Shown here: one piece after another, positions 41,597-50,786 of the stretch | How the letters are laid out: the number at the start of each line of letters is the position of its first letter | Position numbering within the stretch: position 1 is the stretch's first letter | Origin: Gracilibacillus orientalis | GTDB taxonomy: Bacteria > Bacillota > Bacilli > Bacillales > Amphibacillaceae | Direction of reading: 5' to 3' | Assembly (NCBI RefSeq): GCF_900114645.1 | Contig: NZ_FOTR01000002.1 | Location: forward strand, 186,001 to 250,000 | DNA length: 64,000 nucleotides | The notes under the pieces: generated by a model | Databases searched by the model: none | Told to the model about the DNA's origin: nothing | What the model saw: only the letters and a program-made list of their open reading frames with translations | Made by a program: the position numbers and the translations under genes

Positions 41597-42544
41597 TCAG
41601 TAGCGTTTCAACATTTTTTGGGCTTCTTCCAGGATACGATTTTTGAATGATTCAGGTTCTAAAACAATCACACTTGCTCCCCAGCTAAGCACCCATTGCA
41701 GCAATTCGTCCAGCTGATGAACGCGTAAGACCACATGCAATCCATCTTGATGCTCTTCCATCCCCTCAATGTAATGATAATTAGATTCCTTCACCTTATC
41801 TGCGATGTCATGGTTAAATCGGAGAAGCACCCTTAAATTCCGATCATCAGGAGGGGTATACTCCCTTAAGTCGAAATGCGCTGGCAGTTCGAATTGTTCC
41901 TCCAGATTGATAAGCTGTGTCATTCGGGACAGGCGGAAATGACGAATGTCCTGGCGCATATCACACCGGGCGACAAGCATCCACGATCCCTGAATGAGCA
42001 CTAATCCATAGGGAGCAGCGGTACGAACACTATGGCGATTCCCCTCGGAATCCGCAATTTTTTTTACATAATGAAAGCAGATCTTTCGCTTGTCTAATAT
42101 GGCTTGACGGATCTTTTCCAGATATTCCTTTTCTTTGGAGTGCATGACCTCTCTATCAGAAATGAGCAAACGCATAGTCTTGCTTACTTGAGATGTTTCA
42201 TTGCGAATATTCTTAGGGAGAATGGTCTCTATTTTTTTTCGGGCAGCTTGGGCTCCGACGCGATAACTTTCATCAAATTGCTGTTCGATAAAGTCTGTTC
42301 CAATCAGCAAGCTCACGGCTTCCTGTACCGTGAAACTAATCGGAGGCAAAAAATAGCCTTCTATCAGGGAATATCCTGTTCCAGGGGCTCCAATGACCGG
42401 TACGCCCGCTTCACTCAACGCTTGAATGTCCCGATAGATGGTCCGCACATTCATTTCAAATAGGGCTGCCAAATCTTCGGCCCGTACAATCTCTTTATGC
42501 TGCAGTTCCAGCATGATGGCTAACAAACGGTCTGTTTTGTTCAT
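41597..42544 (-). CDS. HTH_11/WYL-domain regulator (YafY-like)
   Basis: A 315-residue regulator. LLAIMLELQHKEIVRAEDLA and MNVRTIYRDIQALSEAGVPV form the DeoR-like helix-turn-helix. The WYL domain includes RTAAPYGLVLIQGSWMLVAR and HFRLSRMTQL. The C-terminal extension is of the WCX type. GAAGGGGGG precedes the ATG. The gene is GC-richer than the chromosome and may have arrived with the VOC gene 268 bp away. Many YafY-like regulators control a neighbouring small enzyme gene. The ligand is unknown. Confidence 0.92.
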   Translation of the reverse strand: MNKTDRLLAIMLELQHKEIVRAEDLAALFEMNVRTIYRDIQALSEAGVPVIGAPGTGYSLIEGYFLPPISFTVQEAVSLLIGTDFIEQQFDESYRVGAQAARKKIETILPKNIRNETSQVSKTMRLLISDREVMHSKEKEYLEKIRQAILDKRKICFHYVKKIADSEGNRHSVRTAAPYGLVLIQGSWMLVARCDMRQDIRHFRLSRMTQLINLEEQFELPAHFDLREYTPPDDRNLRVLLRFNHDIADKVKESNYHYIEGMEEHQDGLHVVLRVHQLDELLQWVLSWGASVIVLEPESFKNRILEEAQKMLKRY

Positions 42545-43036
42545 TGTTTGCCCCCCCCTTCATGTTTATTGCAAAATAATAGTACCACATCTTAATGGAG
42601 AAGATGATTTAGTGGATCTGGGGCTGGCATCTATCGGGAAATAAGGCAACGCTTCTGTCGGTGTTATTCCGTTAACTGGCCCGTTTCATGAAAAGTGACT
42701 ATTCATATTCCAAAACTATACTTTTAAATCAAATTATTCAGTTAATTTTAACACATAAAATAATGTTTGAAATGCTATGCACATAAAAAAACAGTAAGTA
42801 CTTGTTATACAAATCATATCTTAACTTTCCACTGAGGTGTGCGTAAATCCTTAAGATATAGCCTTCCTTCATGGGTTCATTTAAACAACGACTTAATGAA
42901 TCGTACACGATGACCCAAACTAGATGGTTTTAAATGTCCATTGTTCCCCTATTACTTAAAAATAAGAAAAAGAGGTTGCTGTGGTTTAAAATAAAGTTTG
43001 TCGATCACCCGACAAACTGAATTACACTGACTCGTA
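42545..43036. other. Intergenic, no gene
   Basis: AT-rich with no supported gene, repeat or clear promoter. Confidence 0.6.
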
Positions 43037-43092
43037 AAAAAAAAGCAGTGACGGACTAGGAACTCGAAAGACCTAGACTGCCGCTGCTTTTA
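43037..43092 (-). terminator. Imperfect long hairpin after the RibD-like gene
   Basis: AAAAGCAGTGACGGACTAGG pairs imperfectly with CCTAGACTGCCGCTGCTTTT; on the minus strand a T-rich run follows. Confidence 0.7.
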
Positions 43093-43139
43093 TTGTGCTA
43101 ACGTAATCCGGTTAGCGTAATATACTTTAGGTGACAAGG

Positions 43140-43715
43140 TCATCTAACCTTCTGGTAAACGAGGCCTATGGCTCCAGAATCAAATGTCTTGTTTTCGATA
43201 AGTTTAAGATTGATCTTCTCCTTGAGACCTTGGAATAACGGCAACCCGCTCCCGATCAGGACGGGAGAAACCGTAATTTTATACTCATCAATTAAATCAA
43301 GCTGCATAAGGTAGTGTGCGAATCTAGGACTGCCTAGGATGACCATATCCTTGCCTGGCTGCTGTTTGAGGTTCTTGATCTCTTCCTCGACATCTTCTTT
43401 CACCAGTCTGGAATTGTTCCATTCGACTTTCTCCAGCGTCGTGGAAAAAACGATTTTGGCTGTCTTTTCAATCCACTCGGCATGATTCCGTTCATGCTGC
43501 GAAGCTGATGGGTTCGAAGGTATAGATGTCCAGTAACTGTGCATCATCTGATAAGTCCCACGTCCCCAAATGACAGTGTCGGCAGTACTCAGAATTTCAT
43601 TCGCGTGGTTCTCCAAATCAGCATCGTAGGAAACCCAGCCAATGTCCATTTCACCTTTCGGCCCTTCTACAAAACCGTCAAGTGATGCGTGTAAAGCTAG
43701 AACTAGTTTTCTCAT
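43140..43715 (-). CDS. RibD C-terminal-domain (dihydrofolate reductase-like) protein
   Basis: A 191-residue protein of the YyaP/YwjB type. MRKLVLALHASLDGFVEGPK opens the fold, TVIWGRGTYQMMHSYW is the conserved middle block, and DMVILGSPRFAHYLMQ is the nucleotide-binding part. It probably reduces a small molecule with NADPH; homologues are poorly characterised. The start at 43715 follows AAAGGAG; the frame is open to 43736. The gene is GC-richer than the flanks, like the VOC and WYL genes nearby, so the 41-44 kb block may be acquired. Confidence 0.9.
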   Translation of the reverse strand: MRKLVLALHASLDGFVEGPKGEMDIGWVSYDADLENHANEILSTADTVIWGRGTYQMMHSYWTSIPSNPSASQHERNHAEWIEKTAKIVFSTTLEKVEWNNSRLVKEDVEEEIKNLKQQPGKDMVILGSPRFAHYLMQLDLIDEYKITVSPVLIGSGLPLFQGLKEKINLKLIENKTFDSGAIGLVYQKVR

Positions 43716-44022
43716 TTTCAGTTCTCCTTTGTTCATATCGATAGAATTATTAACGTTATTGTAGAGTCAAGTTTAGCACACATAACAATCAATAATTTCT
43801 TCTGAATTGCTAAATTGAAACAAGCCAGCTTGCCAACATATTTATATCAATCTTTATTATGAATTATTGAACATAATTTGAAAGGATCAATCTTTATTAT
43901 AAACTTTCAAACTTTATTTCAAAGCCACAACATTCTCATGAGGAATGGCGATTTGCTTTTATTCATTAATCACGACTTTTGTTCATATGATGGAATAGCA
44001 GCTAAGAACGGAGGTTATGTAC
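43716..44022. other. Intergenic with a 15-bp direct repeat
   Basis: ATCAATCTTTATTAT occurs at 43846 and 43886, exactly 40 bp apart. It lies upstream of the LysM-M14 gene and could be a regulator site. No gene is seen. Confidence 0.5.
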
Positions 44023-45213
44023 ATGATAATTCAAATCAAGCAAGGGGATTCTTTCTGGTATTATAGTCAATTATTCGGAATTCCCCTCCCTTTAATTATT
44101 GCTTCTAACCGGCAACTCAACCCAAATCAATTAATGATTGGGCAAGAAGTAAATATCCCTGGTTATCAATCTCTGTCCTATACAATAAAAGCTAACGATA
44201 CCTTGTGGGCAATAGCTCAGGCTAATCAAATATCGTTAGATCTTTTATTACGGATGAATTCATCAGTTCAACCAACACAACTTCAAGTTGGTCAAACGAT
44301 CATTCTTCCTCAACGTGTTACGAATCCGGTCATTAGTGACGTTAATAACTATACGTATGAAAAAATGATTGCTGATCTCCAACTATTAATAGACATCTAC
44401 CCATTTATTCAACAACAATCGATTGGAAATTCTGTTTTAGAGAAAAATATTATAGAATTACAAATTGGTACCGGCCAGCGCCAAAAGCATATTAATGGTG
44501 CTTTTCATGCACAAGAATGGATTACTACTCCGGTTATTATGTTGTTTCTCAATGAATATGCTTTAGCACTGACCAATAATCTCCCCATCCGCAATTTGGA
44601 TATGCTAACCTACTTTGAAAATAATACACTTTCTCTTGTGCCGATGGTTAATCCGGATGGAGTTAATCTTGTCATCAATGGTGCAGAGGCAGCAGGTCCT
44701 CAAGAAGATTTCGTCCTGTCACTCAATAATGGAAGTTCCGATTTTACCGGATGGAAGGCTAATATCAATGGCGTTGACCTGAATAATCAATACCCGGCTT
44801 TGTGGGAAACAGAAGCTGCCAGAAAACCGGATTCACCAGCACCACGAGACTTTCCAGGTTATCAACCCTTATCAGAACCGGAAGCCATTGCGATGGCAGA
44901 TCTAGCAAACGCACGGTCATTTGAAATAGTGAATGCTTTTCATACACAAGGTGAGGTCATTTATTGGGGATACCAGGGAATGGAGCCACCTGCATCTGAA
45001 ACGATTGTCCAGGAATTTAATCGTGTTAGCGGGTATGAGCCGATTCAATATGTCGATAGTTTTGCAGGCTACAAGGACTGGTTTATACAGGAATTTCGTA
45101 GACCTGGTTACACAGTCGAACTAGGAACAGGTGTTAATCCTCTTCCGATTAATCAATTTGATGAGATATATCAGGAAACATTAGGGATTATGTTGGCGAC
45201 ATTGTATATGTAA
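44023..45213 (+). CDS. LysM-M14 gamma-D-glutamyl-diaminopimelate peptidase (endopeptidase I-like)
   Basis: Zinc carboxypeptidase-family enzyme expected to cut the gamma-D-Glu-diaminopimelate bond of peptidoglycan peptides. Two LysM wall-binding domains (about residues 2-46 and 50-95) precede the M14 domain. Zinc ligands are HAQEW (His, Glu) and NAFHTQGEVIYW (second His), with the catalytic Glu in YTVELGTG near the end. No signal peptide is present, like the B. sphaericus sporulation enzyme with the same layout. The ATG at 44023 is chosen over 44017 because GGAGG lies only two bases before the latter. Action in the mother cell during sporulation is inferred. Confidence 0.92.
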   Translation: MIIQIKQGDSFWYYSQLFGIPLPLIIASNRQLNPNQLMIGQEVNIPGYQSLSYTIKANDTLWAIAQANQISLDLLLRMNSSVQPTQLQVGQTIILPQRVTNPVISDVNNYTYEKMIADLQLLIDIYPFIQQQSIGNSVLEKNIIELQIGTGQRQKHINGAFHAQEWITTPVIMLFLNEYALALTNNLPIRNLDMLTYFENNTLSLVPMVNPDGVNLVINGAEAAGPQEDFVLSLNNGSSDFTGWKANINGVDLNNQYPALWETEAARKPDSPAPRDFPGYQPLSEPEAIAMADLANARSFEIVNAFHTQGEVIYWGYQGMEPPASETIVQEFNRVSGYEPIQYVDSFAGYKDWFIQEFRRPGYTVELGTGVNPLPINQFDEIYQETLGIMLATLYM

Positions 45214-45242
45214 AAACCCGTGGTTGAGGAAACCACGGGTTT
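45214..45242. terminator. Bidirectional terminator
   Basis: AAACCCGTGGTT and AACCACGGGTTT form a perfect 12-bp stem, 5-nt loop, directly after the peptidase stop and 8 bp before the nitroreductase stop on the other strand. Confidence 0.93.
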
Positions 45243-45250
45243 ATTACTTA

Positions 45251-45922
45251 TTATACAAATTTCACAATATCATCAAACAGGCGTCTGCTTTTTTCTGGGG
45301 CATCCTGCACACGATAACCGAATGCTGCCATCACGGAAATCGAAAAGCTTTCGTCTTCTAAAAGCCCTTCTTCACGTAGTAATTCGTTCATTTCTTTCAT
45401 TGAAAATCCTTCGATTGGACAAGAATCAATACCTATATGTGCTGCTGCGGTCATCATGTTAGCCAGTGCGATATATGTTTGCTTCGATGACCAGTCTATC
45501 ATACGGCGATCATCTACCAATAAATCAAAATCTTCTTTCTGGAAATTTTCAATCATTGGTAACAATCCTTGTAATGCTTCATCAGGAAAATGATGTATGT
45601 TTTTATAATGATCAAGAAGATACTCAGCATCATACTTTGTATCCTTTTCTGTTCTTGCCAGGAATATAATGAAATGACTGGCATCCATTACTTTTCCTTT
45701 TGCTCCCCATGAAGTGTTTTTAATCTTTTCTCGTAATTCCGGGCTTTGAATAACTAAAAATCTCCATGGTTCAATTCCAAATGAACTTGGAGAAATGTAT
45801 CCTGTTTCCAGTATAAATCGGAAATCCTCTTCACTAATTTCTTGATTCGGATCAAATTTCTTTGTCGCATGGCGAAAATGCATCGCTTCTATGATATCTT
45901 TTTTAATTTGTTTTTTATCCAT
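45251..45922 (-). CDS. Nitroreductase-family NAD(P)H flavoprotein (YfkO-like)
   Basis: A 223-residue FMN enzyme. MHFRHATKKFDPNQEIS is the FMN-phosphate block, ISPSSFGIEPWRFLVIQS the flavin-ring block, and GIDSCPIEGFS and AAFGYRVQDAPEKSRR the C-terminal ones. Relatives reduce nitro compounds and quinones in the cytoplasm. The start at 45922 follows GGAGGTG; the frame is open to 45937. It stands alone between terminators. Confidence 0.92.
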   Translation of the reverse strand: MDKKQIKKDIIEAMHFRHATKKFDPNQEISEEDFRFILETGYISPSSFGIEPWRFLVIQSPELREKIKNTSWGAKGKVMDASHFIIFLARTEKDTKYDAEYLLDHYKNIHHFPDEALQGLLPMIENFQKEDFDLLVDDRRMIDWSSKQTYIALANMMTAAAHIGIDSCPIEGFSMKEMNELLREEGLLEDESFSISVMAAFGYRVQDAPEKSRRLFDDIVKFV

Positions 45923-46028
45923 TTTTGTCACCTCCACATAACTTCTCTCTTATTATACGAATTGTGGGGTAAAACACATAATATTCTGCTTTCATGATTG
46001 TAGCAAATCTATATACACCTTACTTCAT

Positions 46029-46259
46029 TTACTCTCGGGTTCCTTCGTCACTTTTGCACTCTAAAATGTCTCCCGGTTGGCAATCCAATGCCTTACAAAT
46101 CGCATTTAAAGTTGATAAACGAATCGCTTTTGCCTTTTCATTTTTCAATACAGAAAGATTCGCCATCGTGATACCGACCTTCTCTGAAAGTTCCGTTACG
46201 CTCATTTTCCTTTTAGCCAGCATCACATCGATATTGATTATAATTGCTATTGTTATCAC
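46029..46259 (-). CDS. YozG-like XRE regulator
   Basis: A 76-residue HTH protein. IIINIDVMLAKRKMSVTELS and EKVGITMANLSVLKNEKAKA match the YozG family, which usually starts a few residues into this frame. No ATG is available. GTG at 46259 is the formal start but has no ribosome site; GAGGTGAT overlaps it and would suit an ATA or ATT codon five to eleven bases later. The start is therefore uncertain. It follows the DUF2975 gene by one base pair, a standard pairing in Firmicutes. Confidence 0.85.
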   Translation of the reverse strand: MITIAIIINIDVMLAKRKMSVTELSEKVGITMANLSVLKNEKAKAIRLSTLNAICKALDCQPGDILECKSDEGTRE

Positions 46260-46260
46260 C

Positions 46261-46737
46261 TCAGACTGTTAAATCATTTTCCGATTTTATATCAATTGCT
46301 TCTTGTAAAAGTCTTTGAAGAACTGCAGCAAACACTGCGATTACCATGGAAGCAAAGATGGGGACCATACCAACTAGTATAAGTCCTGGGGCATCATCTT
46401 TCTCTGCTACAAGAAATACGAATGGTATTATAACAACATATAAGCTACTGATTGTAATTGCGCAGTTTTTTATTTTCTTTAGAGCCTTAACAGAAATTTG
46501 TGCAAAAGCTTTTTTCTTATCAATATAATTTAAAAGTTTAAAAGCGTTATATAATGCAAAGTAAAACGGGATTGCTGACACATACATACCTATTAAAGCG
46601 GGATATAGTATATGGTCATATGCTGGATTTACTGGATTATTTGCTAGGTTAACTAATCCAAATATACACAAAACAAGAACTGGTATTCCAATAAAAAGAA
46701 CAGCTATCTTTAAAAAGAGTGTTGAACCATGTTTCAT
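46261..46737 (-). CDS. DUF2975 membrane protein
   Basis: A 158-residue protein with four transmembrane segments. YVSAIPFYFALYNAFKLLNY and IDKKKAFAQISVKALKKIKN are the family signature. The ATG at 46737 follows GAGGTG, so the GTG at 46746 is dropped. It is transcribed with the small XRE regulator directly downstream. The family is of unknown function, often found with this regulator type and sometimes linked to stress. Confidence 0.9.
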   Translation of the reverse strand: MKHGSTLFLKIAVLFIGIPVLVLCIFGLVNLANNPVNPAYDHILYPALIGMYVSAIPFYFALYNAFKLLNYIDKKKAFAQISVKALKKIKNCAITISSLYVVIIPFVFLVAEKDDAPGLILVGMVPIFASMVIAVFAAVLQRLLQEAIDIKSENDLTV

Positions 46738-46946
46738 AACAAGCACCTCACTAAATTATTTTCCATTTGAATTATACCATATTTTTATCGTTTTACAATA
46801 AATAATTACTGTTTATAGTTATTTTCTTATTGTATAAAGGTAGTTTCTTTAATTCTAAGTAATGAAAAAAGCATTCCTTATTTTATATTTTCTGTTTGAG
46901 TTTCCATGTATACTAACCATCCAATTGCTCAGCAGTTATAAAGAAA

Positions 46947-46973
46947 AGCTGTTTATCGTTAAGATAAACAGCT
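46947..46973 (-). terminator. Terminator of the aldo/keto reductase gene
   Basis: AGCTGTTTATC and GATAAACAGCT form a perfect 11-bp stem, 5-nt loop; TTTTCTTTAT follows on the minus strand. Confidence 0.9.
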
Positions 46974-46980
46974 CCATGTT

Positions 46981-47898
46981 CTACGGTAATTTATTCCCTG
47001 CAACACGATACAAGTCATACCATTCTTCTTTTGTCAGGTTTACTTCTGATGCTTTTGCAATATTTTGTAAACGTTCTGGATTCATAGTACCTACAACAGG
47101 TTGCATTCTAGCTGGATGACGTAAAATCCATGCAATCGCAATCGCTGATTTAGTGACACCTTTTTTCTCTGCATATTCCTGCAATTTTTCATTTAAAATA
47201 GGAAATTTGTCATTATCAACAAATACACCTTCGAAGAAACCATGTTGGAACGGGGACCATGGCTGGACTGTCATATTATGAAGACGACTGTAATCCAGAA
47301 CTCCTCCATCGCGGACAATCGCCGGATCATGTTCCATATTCACATTTAGACCAGCATCTATCATTGGTGTAAACATCATGCTCAATTGCAGCTGGTTAGC
47401 CACCAGATCTTGCTCTACATATTTTTTCAATAATTCTACTTGAGTTGGATTATGGTTACTTACTCCAAAGTGACGAACCTTTCCACTACGCTTTAACTCA
47501 TTAAATGCTTCTGCCACTTCTTCCGGTTCAACCAATGTATCAGGTCTATGTAATAAAAGTACATCCAAATAATCTGTTTTTAAGCGTTTTAAACTACCTT
47601 CGACTGAAGCAAGGATATGTTCTTTTGAAAAATCAAAAAAGCCATCACGAATCCCACATTTCGATTGAATCACCATTTTTTCTCTAGTCGATGAATCCAT
47701 GTTAATCGCATCAGCGAAGATTTCTTCTGATTTGCCACCACCATAAATATCAGCATGGTCAAACATATCTATGCCTTGTTCAAGAGCATTCTCAATCACA
47801 CGGTTCGCATCTTGTTTGGACAACTGATCCATACGCATACAACCTAACGAAATTTCACTGACTTCTAAGCCACTATTACCTAATTCAAGCTTCTTCAT
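46981..47898 (-). CDS. Aldo/keto reductase (YdhF-like)
   Basis: A 305-residue NADPH-dependent reductase. MFDHADIYGGGKSEEIF holds the catalytic Asp and Tyr. MVIQSKCGIRDGFFDF carries the Lys, and DVLLLHRPDTLVEPEEVAEA the His. RHFGVSNHNPTQVELL is a hallmark block. GGAGAGGTGAGAGAG precedes the ATG at 47898; the frame is open to 47931. At 47946-47959 TGTAAGCGATTATA resembles a catabolite-responsive element but is imperfect. Substrate unknown. Confidence 0.92.
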   Translation of the reverse strand: MKKLELGNSGLEVSEISLGCMRMDQLSKQDANRVIENALEQGIDMFDHADIYGGGKSEEIFADAINMDSSTREKMVIQSKCGIRDGFFDFSKEHILASVEGSLKRLKTDYLDVLLLHRPDTLVEPEEVAEAFNELKRSGKVRHFGVSNHNPTQVELLKKYVEQDLVANQLQLSMMFTPMIDAGLNVNMEHDPAIVRDGGVLDYSRLHNMTVQPWSPFQHGFFEGVFVDNDKFPILNEKLQEYAEKKGVTKSAIAIAWILRHPARMQPVVGTMNPERLQNIAKASEVNLTKEEWYDLYRVAGNKLP

Positions 47899-47958
47899 CT
47901 CTCTCACCTCTCCATTTAAATCTAGGCTCATTTTAGCACACAGATAAAATGTAAGCGA

Positions 47959-49044
47959 TTATATTGCTTGATGATTAAGGTTCTTTTGTTCCATATTATG
48001 TGGAACAAACAAATGAAGATATACCTGCTCACCTAATGAAAATTGCTGTGATACATCCGTATGGACAGTCCATGTTTGATTAGATATTTGTACAGTGTAG
48101 TGAATTTCTTTGCCCTGAAACTGTACACTGTTTATCAAGCCGGGTAAACCACTTTCGTCTTGATTATCTGCTGACATTCGAAACTGTTCCGGTCGAACAG
48201 GATAGATGTTTCGTTGTTTCATTTCCGAAACAACACCGGTATCCGGCCATTGAGTGGTAGGAGATAAAGAAGGGGTAAAATAATTATCGTTCCAATCACC
48301 TTCTACTAAATTAGCTTTGCCTACAAAACGTGCAACAAATGGGGAGATCGGTTTACTGTAGATTTGACTGGGTGTACCTATTTGTTCTATTTCCCCTTGG
48401 TTCATTACAACAATCCGGTCTGCCATCGCTAAAGCTTCTCCCTGATCATGTGTTACATATACAATGGTCGCTTTTGTCAGTTGATGTAAAGTTTGAATTT
48501 CACTGCGCATTTCCATTCTCAACTCTGCATCTAAATTACTTAACGGTTCATCCATCAGTAAAAGTTCTGGTTGAGGCGCAATTGCCCGTGCCAATGCAAC
48601 ACGTTGTTTTTGTCCACCGGATAGCTCATTTGGCATACGATCAGCAAATGCTTCTAGATCAATCATTTGTAACACTTCTTTAATCCGATCATGCTGTTTC
48701 CTTTTTATTGCATCTGATACAAAACGATGATGCATCAGAGGAAAACGAATATGTTCTTCTACATTTAAATGCGGCCATAAAGCAAACGATTGAAAAACCA
48801 TACCAATATTTCTTCGTTCCGGTGGTAATGTTTGTTGGAGATTGCCAACTGTTGCATTACCAATCACGATCTCTCCCTCACTTGGGGAAAGAAAGCCTGC
48901 CAATAATCGCAGTAATGTTGTTTTGCCACATCCTGAAGGGCCTAAAATGGCGATAAACTCTTCATCCCGTACTTGCAGGTCAATCTTTTTAAGTGCCTGA
49001 AAACCGTCAAATTCTTTACTTAGTTGATTAATTGCGATTGTCAT
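47959..49044 (-). CDS. Fe(III)-type ABC importer ATPase (FbpC-like)
   Basis: A 361-residue ATPase with the CysA/FbpC layout. Walker A GPSGCGKTTLLRLLAG, Q-loop GMVFQSFALWPHL, signature LSGGQKQRVALARAI, Walker B LLLMDEPLSNLDA, H-loop IVYVTHDQGEALAM. The C-terminal TOBE-like domain is present. The start at 49044 is in an ATGA overlap with the permease, with AAGGTGG upstream. It energises import through 49041-50774 with the binding protein 50787-51788. Iron is the usual cargo; other small anions use similar systems. Confidence 0.92.
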   Translation of the reverse strand: MTIAINQLSKEFDGFQALKKIDLQVRDEEFIAILGPSGCGKTTLLRLLAGFLSPSEGEIVIGNATVGNLQQTLPPERRNIGMVFQSFALWPHLNVEEHIRFPLMHHRFVSDAIKRKQHDRIKEVLQMIDLEAFADRMPNELSGGQKQRVALARAIAPQPELLLMDEPLSNLDAELRMEMRSEIQTLHQLTKATIVYVTHDQGEALAMADRIVVMNQGEIEQIGTPSQIYSKPISPFVARFVGKANLVEGDWNDNYFTPSLSPTTQWPDTGVVSEMKQRNIYPVRPEQFRMSADNQDESGLPGLINSVQFQGKEIHYTVQISNQTWTVHTDVSQQFSLGEQVYLHLFVPHNMEQKNLNHQAI

Positions 49045-50774
49045 TTGACGTTTGCCACCTTTCTGTTCCAAAGATATTGAAATAAAAACAAACTAATAAA
49101 ACCAAATAATATCAACGCGATAATTAAACTGGAAAAGGCTGTTGAATAGGTTGTATATCCTGCTTGTTCAAAACTAAATATAACAACACCAATTGTTTCT
49201 GCATTACTTGACCATAACAGAGAAGAGACTGTTAATTCAGTTAATGCTGTTAGAAAGACAAGAAATGCACCACTTAATATACTTGGTAATAACAGCGGGA
49301 TTAATATTCTCCTCCATTTTGACAAGCCATTGGAACCACTGACCATCGCTGCTTCTTCCATTGATGCATCCACTTGCAATACGGCAGTAATACTTCCCCT
49401 TACCTGTAGAATTAAGAATCTGGTAAAGTAGGCGATAAAGAGAATTATAACCGAGCCGTAAATCCCTGGATTCCAGCCGGGAATAGGTTCCATCCATGCA
49501 AAAATCATCGATAATGCCATTACTGTACCAGGTAATGCGTAAGGTAAACTAATAGCGATTTCCGAAAATTGATTCCAACGATTTGGTTTTCTCACGCGAT
49601 AATAAGCAAATGCTGTTCCGATTACCACTCCAATAGCCGTTGTAATAAGTGCCAGTTGAATACTGTTTCCAATCGCCCGTTTTGCTTTAGGACTAGTGTC
49701 CAGTACAAATTGATAGTTTTTTAAGCTAATATTTTCCCATGTAAAGTCCAATCCGTACGCTGATAATAAAGAAGTCATCATCATGGAAACAAAAGGGACC
49801 AAACTGCTTATTAGGAAAAAGCTCCATAATAATAGTTCAACAAATTTTCGGTATTTACCAAGGTAAACACGAGGCTTTTTGTCTTCTACAGTTGTTTCGA
49901 GCCGTTTTGATTTCTTTAATAACAGCCACTGCAGCAAAGTACCCAATAATGCCATAATCCCAAGCAATACAGAAAAGGTTGCTGCCCTTTGAAATGCAGA
50001 CGGTCCAAACCCGACAACTTGCTGATAGATGTAGGTACTTAACACATCAATTTGTGCAGGTATACCTAAAAAAGCAGGTATTCCGAAATTATCAAGATTT
50101 GCTAAGAAGGCTAGGAAGCCCCCACTCGCTATTCCGGGAAGTGCTAATGGTAACGTTACTTTAGCAAAAGTTCTCCAGCCACTTGCCCCTGATACACGAG
50201 CTGCCTGTTCCACTTCACGTGGTACCTTACGCAATACACTAACAGAAAGCAAATATACTAACGGATAATGGGAAAATCCCAACACAAATATGATTCCACC
50301 CATGCTGTACAAATTAATTGGCTCCAACGAAAAAGGCAAGATCGATATCATTTTCCCGTAAAGACCATTTGCCCCCAAAAATTGTGTCCACGCAAGGGTT
50401 GATATATAGGATGGAATTACAAATGGTAAAATAATAAACACCTGCATCCATTTCTTAGCTCGTATATCTGTATAAGCGACTAACCATGCTAGAAACACGC
50501 CTAGTGTTACCGAAATAATAGTTGAACCTATCACAATTAATATCGTATCCATTAACACTGTCCATGTCTTGGAATCTTGTAATATATCTGCATAATTTTG
50601 CAGTGACATCTGATTATCTACTTGAAAGCTTAATAGAACCAATCTTAAAACAGGGATTAAAAAGAAAAGAATGATTGCTAGTAATGCTATAATTTTCAAA
50701 AATCTCATTTTAAACAGCGAAGATAATGCACGTAATGGCATTATCTCCTTGTACGTATTAGATGTATTCTTCAT
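49041..50774 (-). CDS. Fe(III)-type ABC importer fused permease (FbpB-like)
   Basis: A 577-residue permease with two BPD_transp domains in one chain, about twelve segments. The EAA loops are EVEQAARVSGASGWRTFAKV and SMEEAAMVSGSNGLSKWRRI. It is the membrane channel for the system. The gene is 12 bp after the binding-protein gene and overlaps the ATPase gene. No Fur box is recognised upstream of the row. Confidence 0.93.
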   Translation of the reverse strand: MKNTSNTYKEIMPLRALSSLFKMRFLKIIALLAIILFFLIPVLRLVLLSFQVDNQMSLQNYADILQDSKTWTVLMDTILIVIGSTIISVTLGVFLAWLVAYTDIRAKKWMQVFIILPFVIPSYISTLAWTQFLGANGLYGKMISILPFSLEPINLYSMGGIIFVLGFSHYPLVYLLSVSVLRKVPREVEQAARVSGASGWRTFAKVTLPLALPGIASGGFLAFLANLDNFGIPAFLGIPAQIDVLSTYIYQQVVGFGPSAFQRAATFSVLLGIMALLGTLLQWLLLKKSKRLETTVEDKKPRVYLGKYRKFVELLLWSFFLISSLVPFVSMMMTSLLSAYGLDFTWENISLKNYQFVLDTSPKAKRAIGNSIQLALITTAIGVVIGTAFAYYRVRKPNRWNQFSEIAISLPYALPGTVMALSMIFAWMEPIPGWNPGIYGSVIILFIAYFTRFLILQVRGSITAVLQVDASMEEAAMVSGSNGLSKWRRILIPLLLPSILSGAFLVFLTALTELTVSSLLWSSNAETIGVVIFSFEQAGYTTYSTAFSSLIIALILFGFISLFLFQYLWNRKVANVK

Positions 50775-50786
50775 TAGTGACTCATC

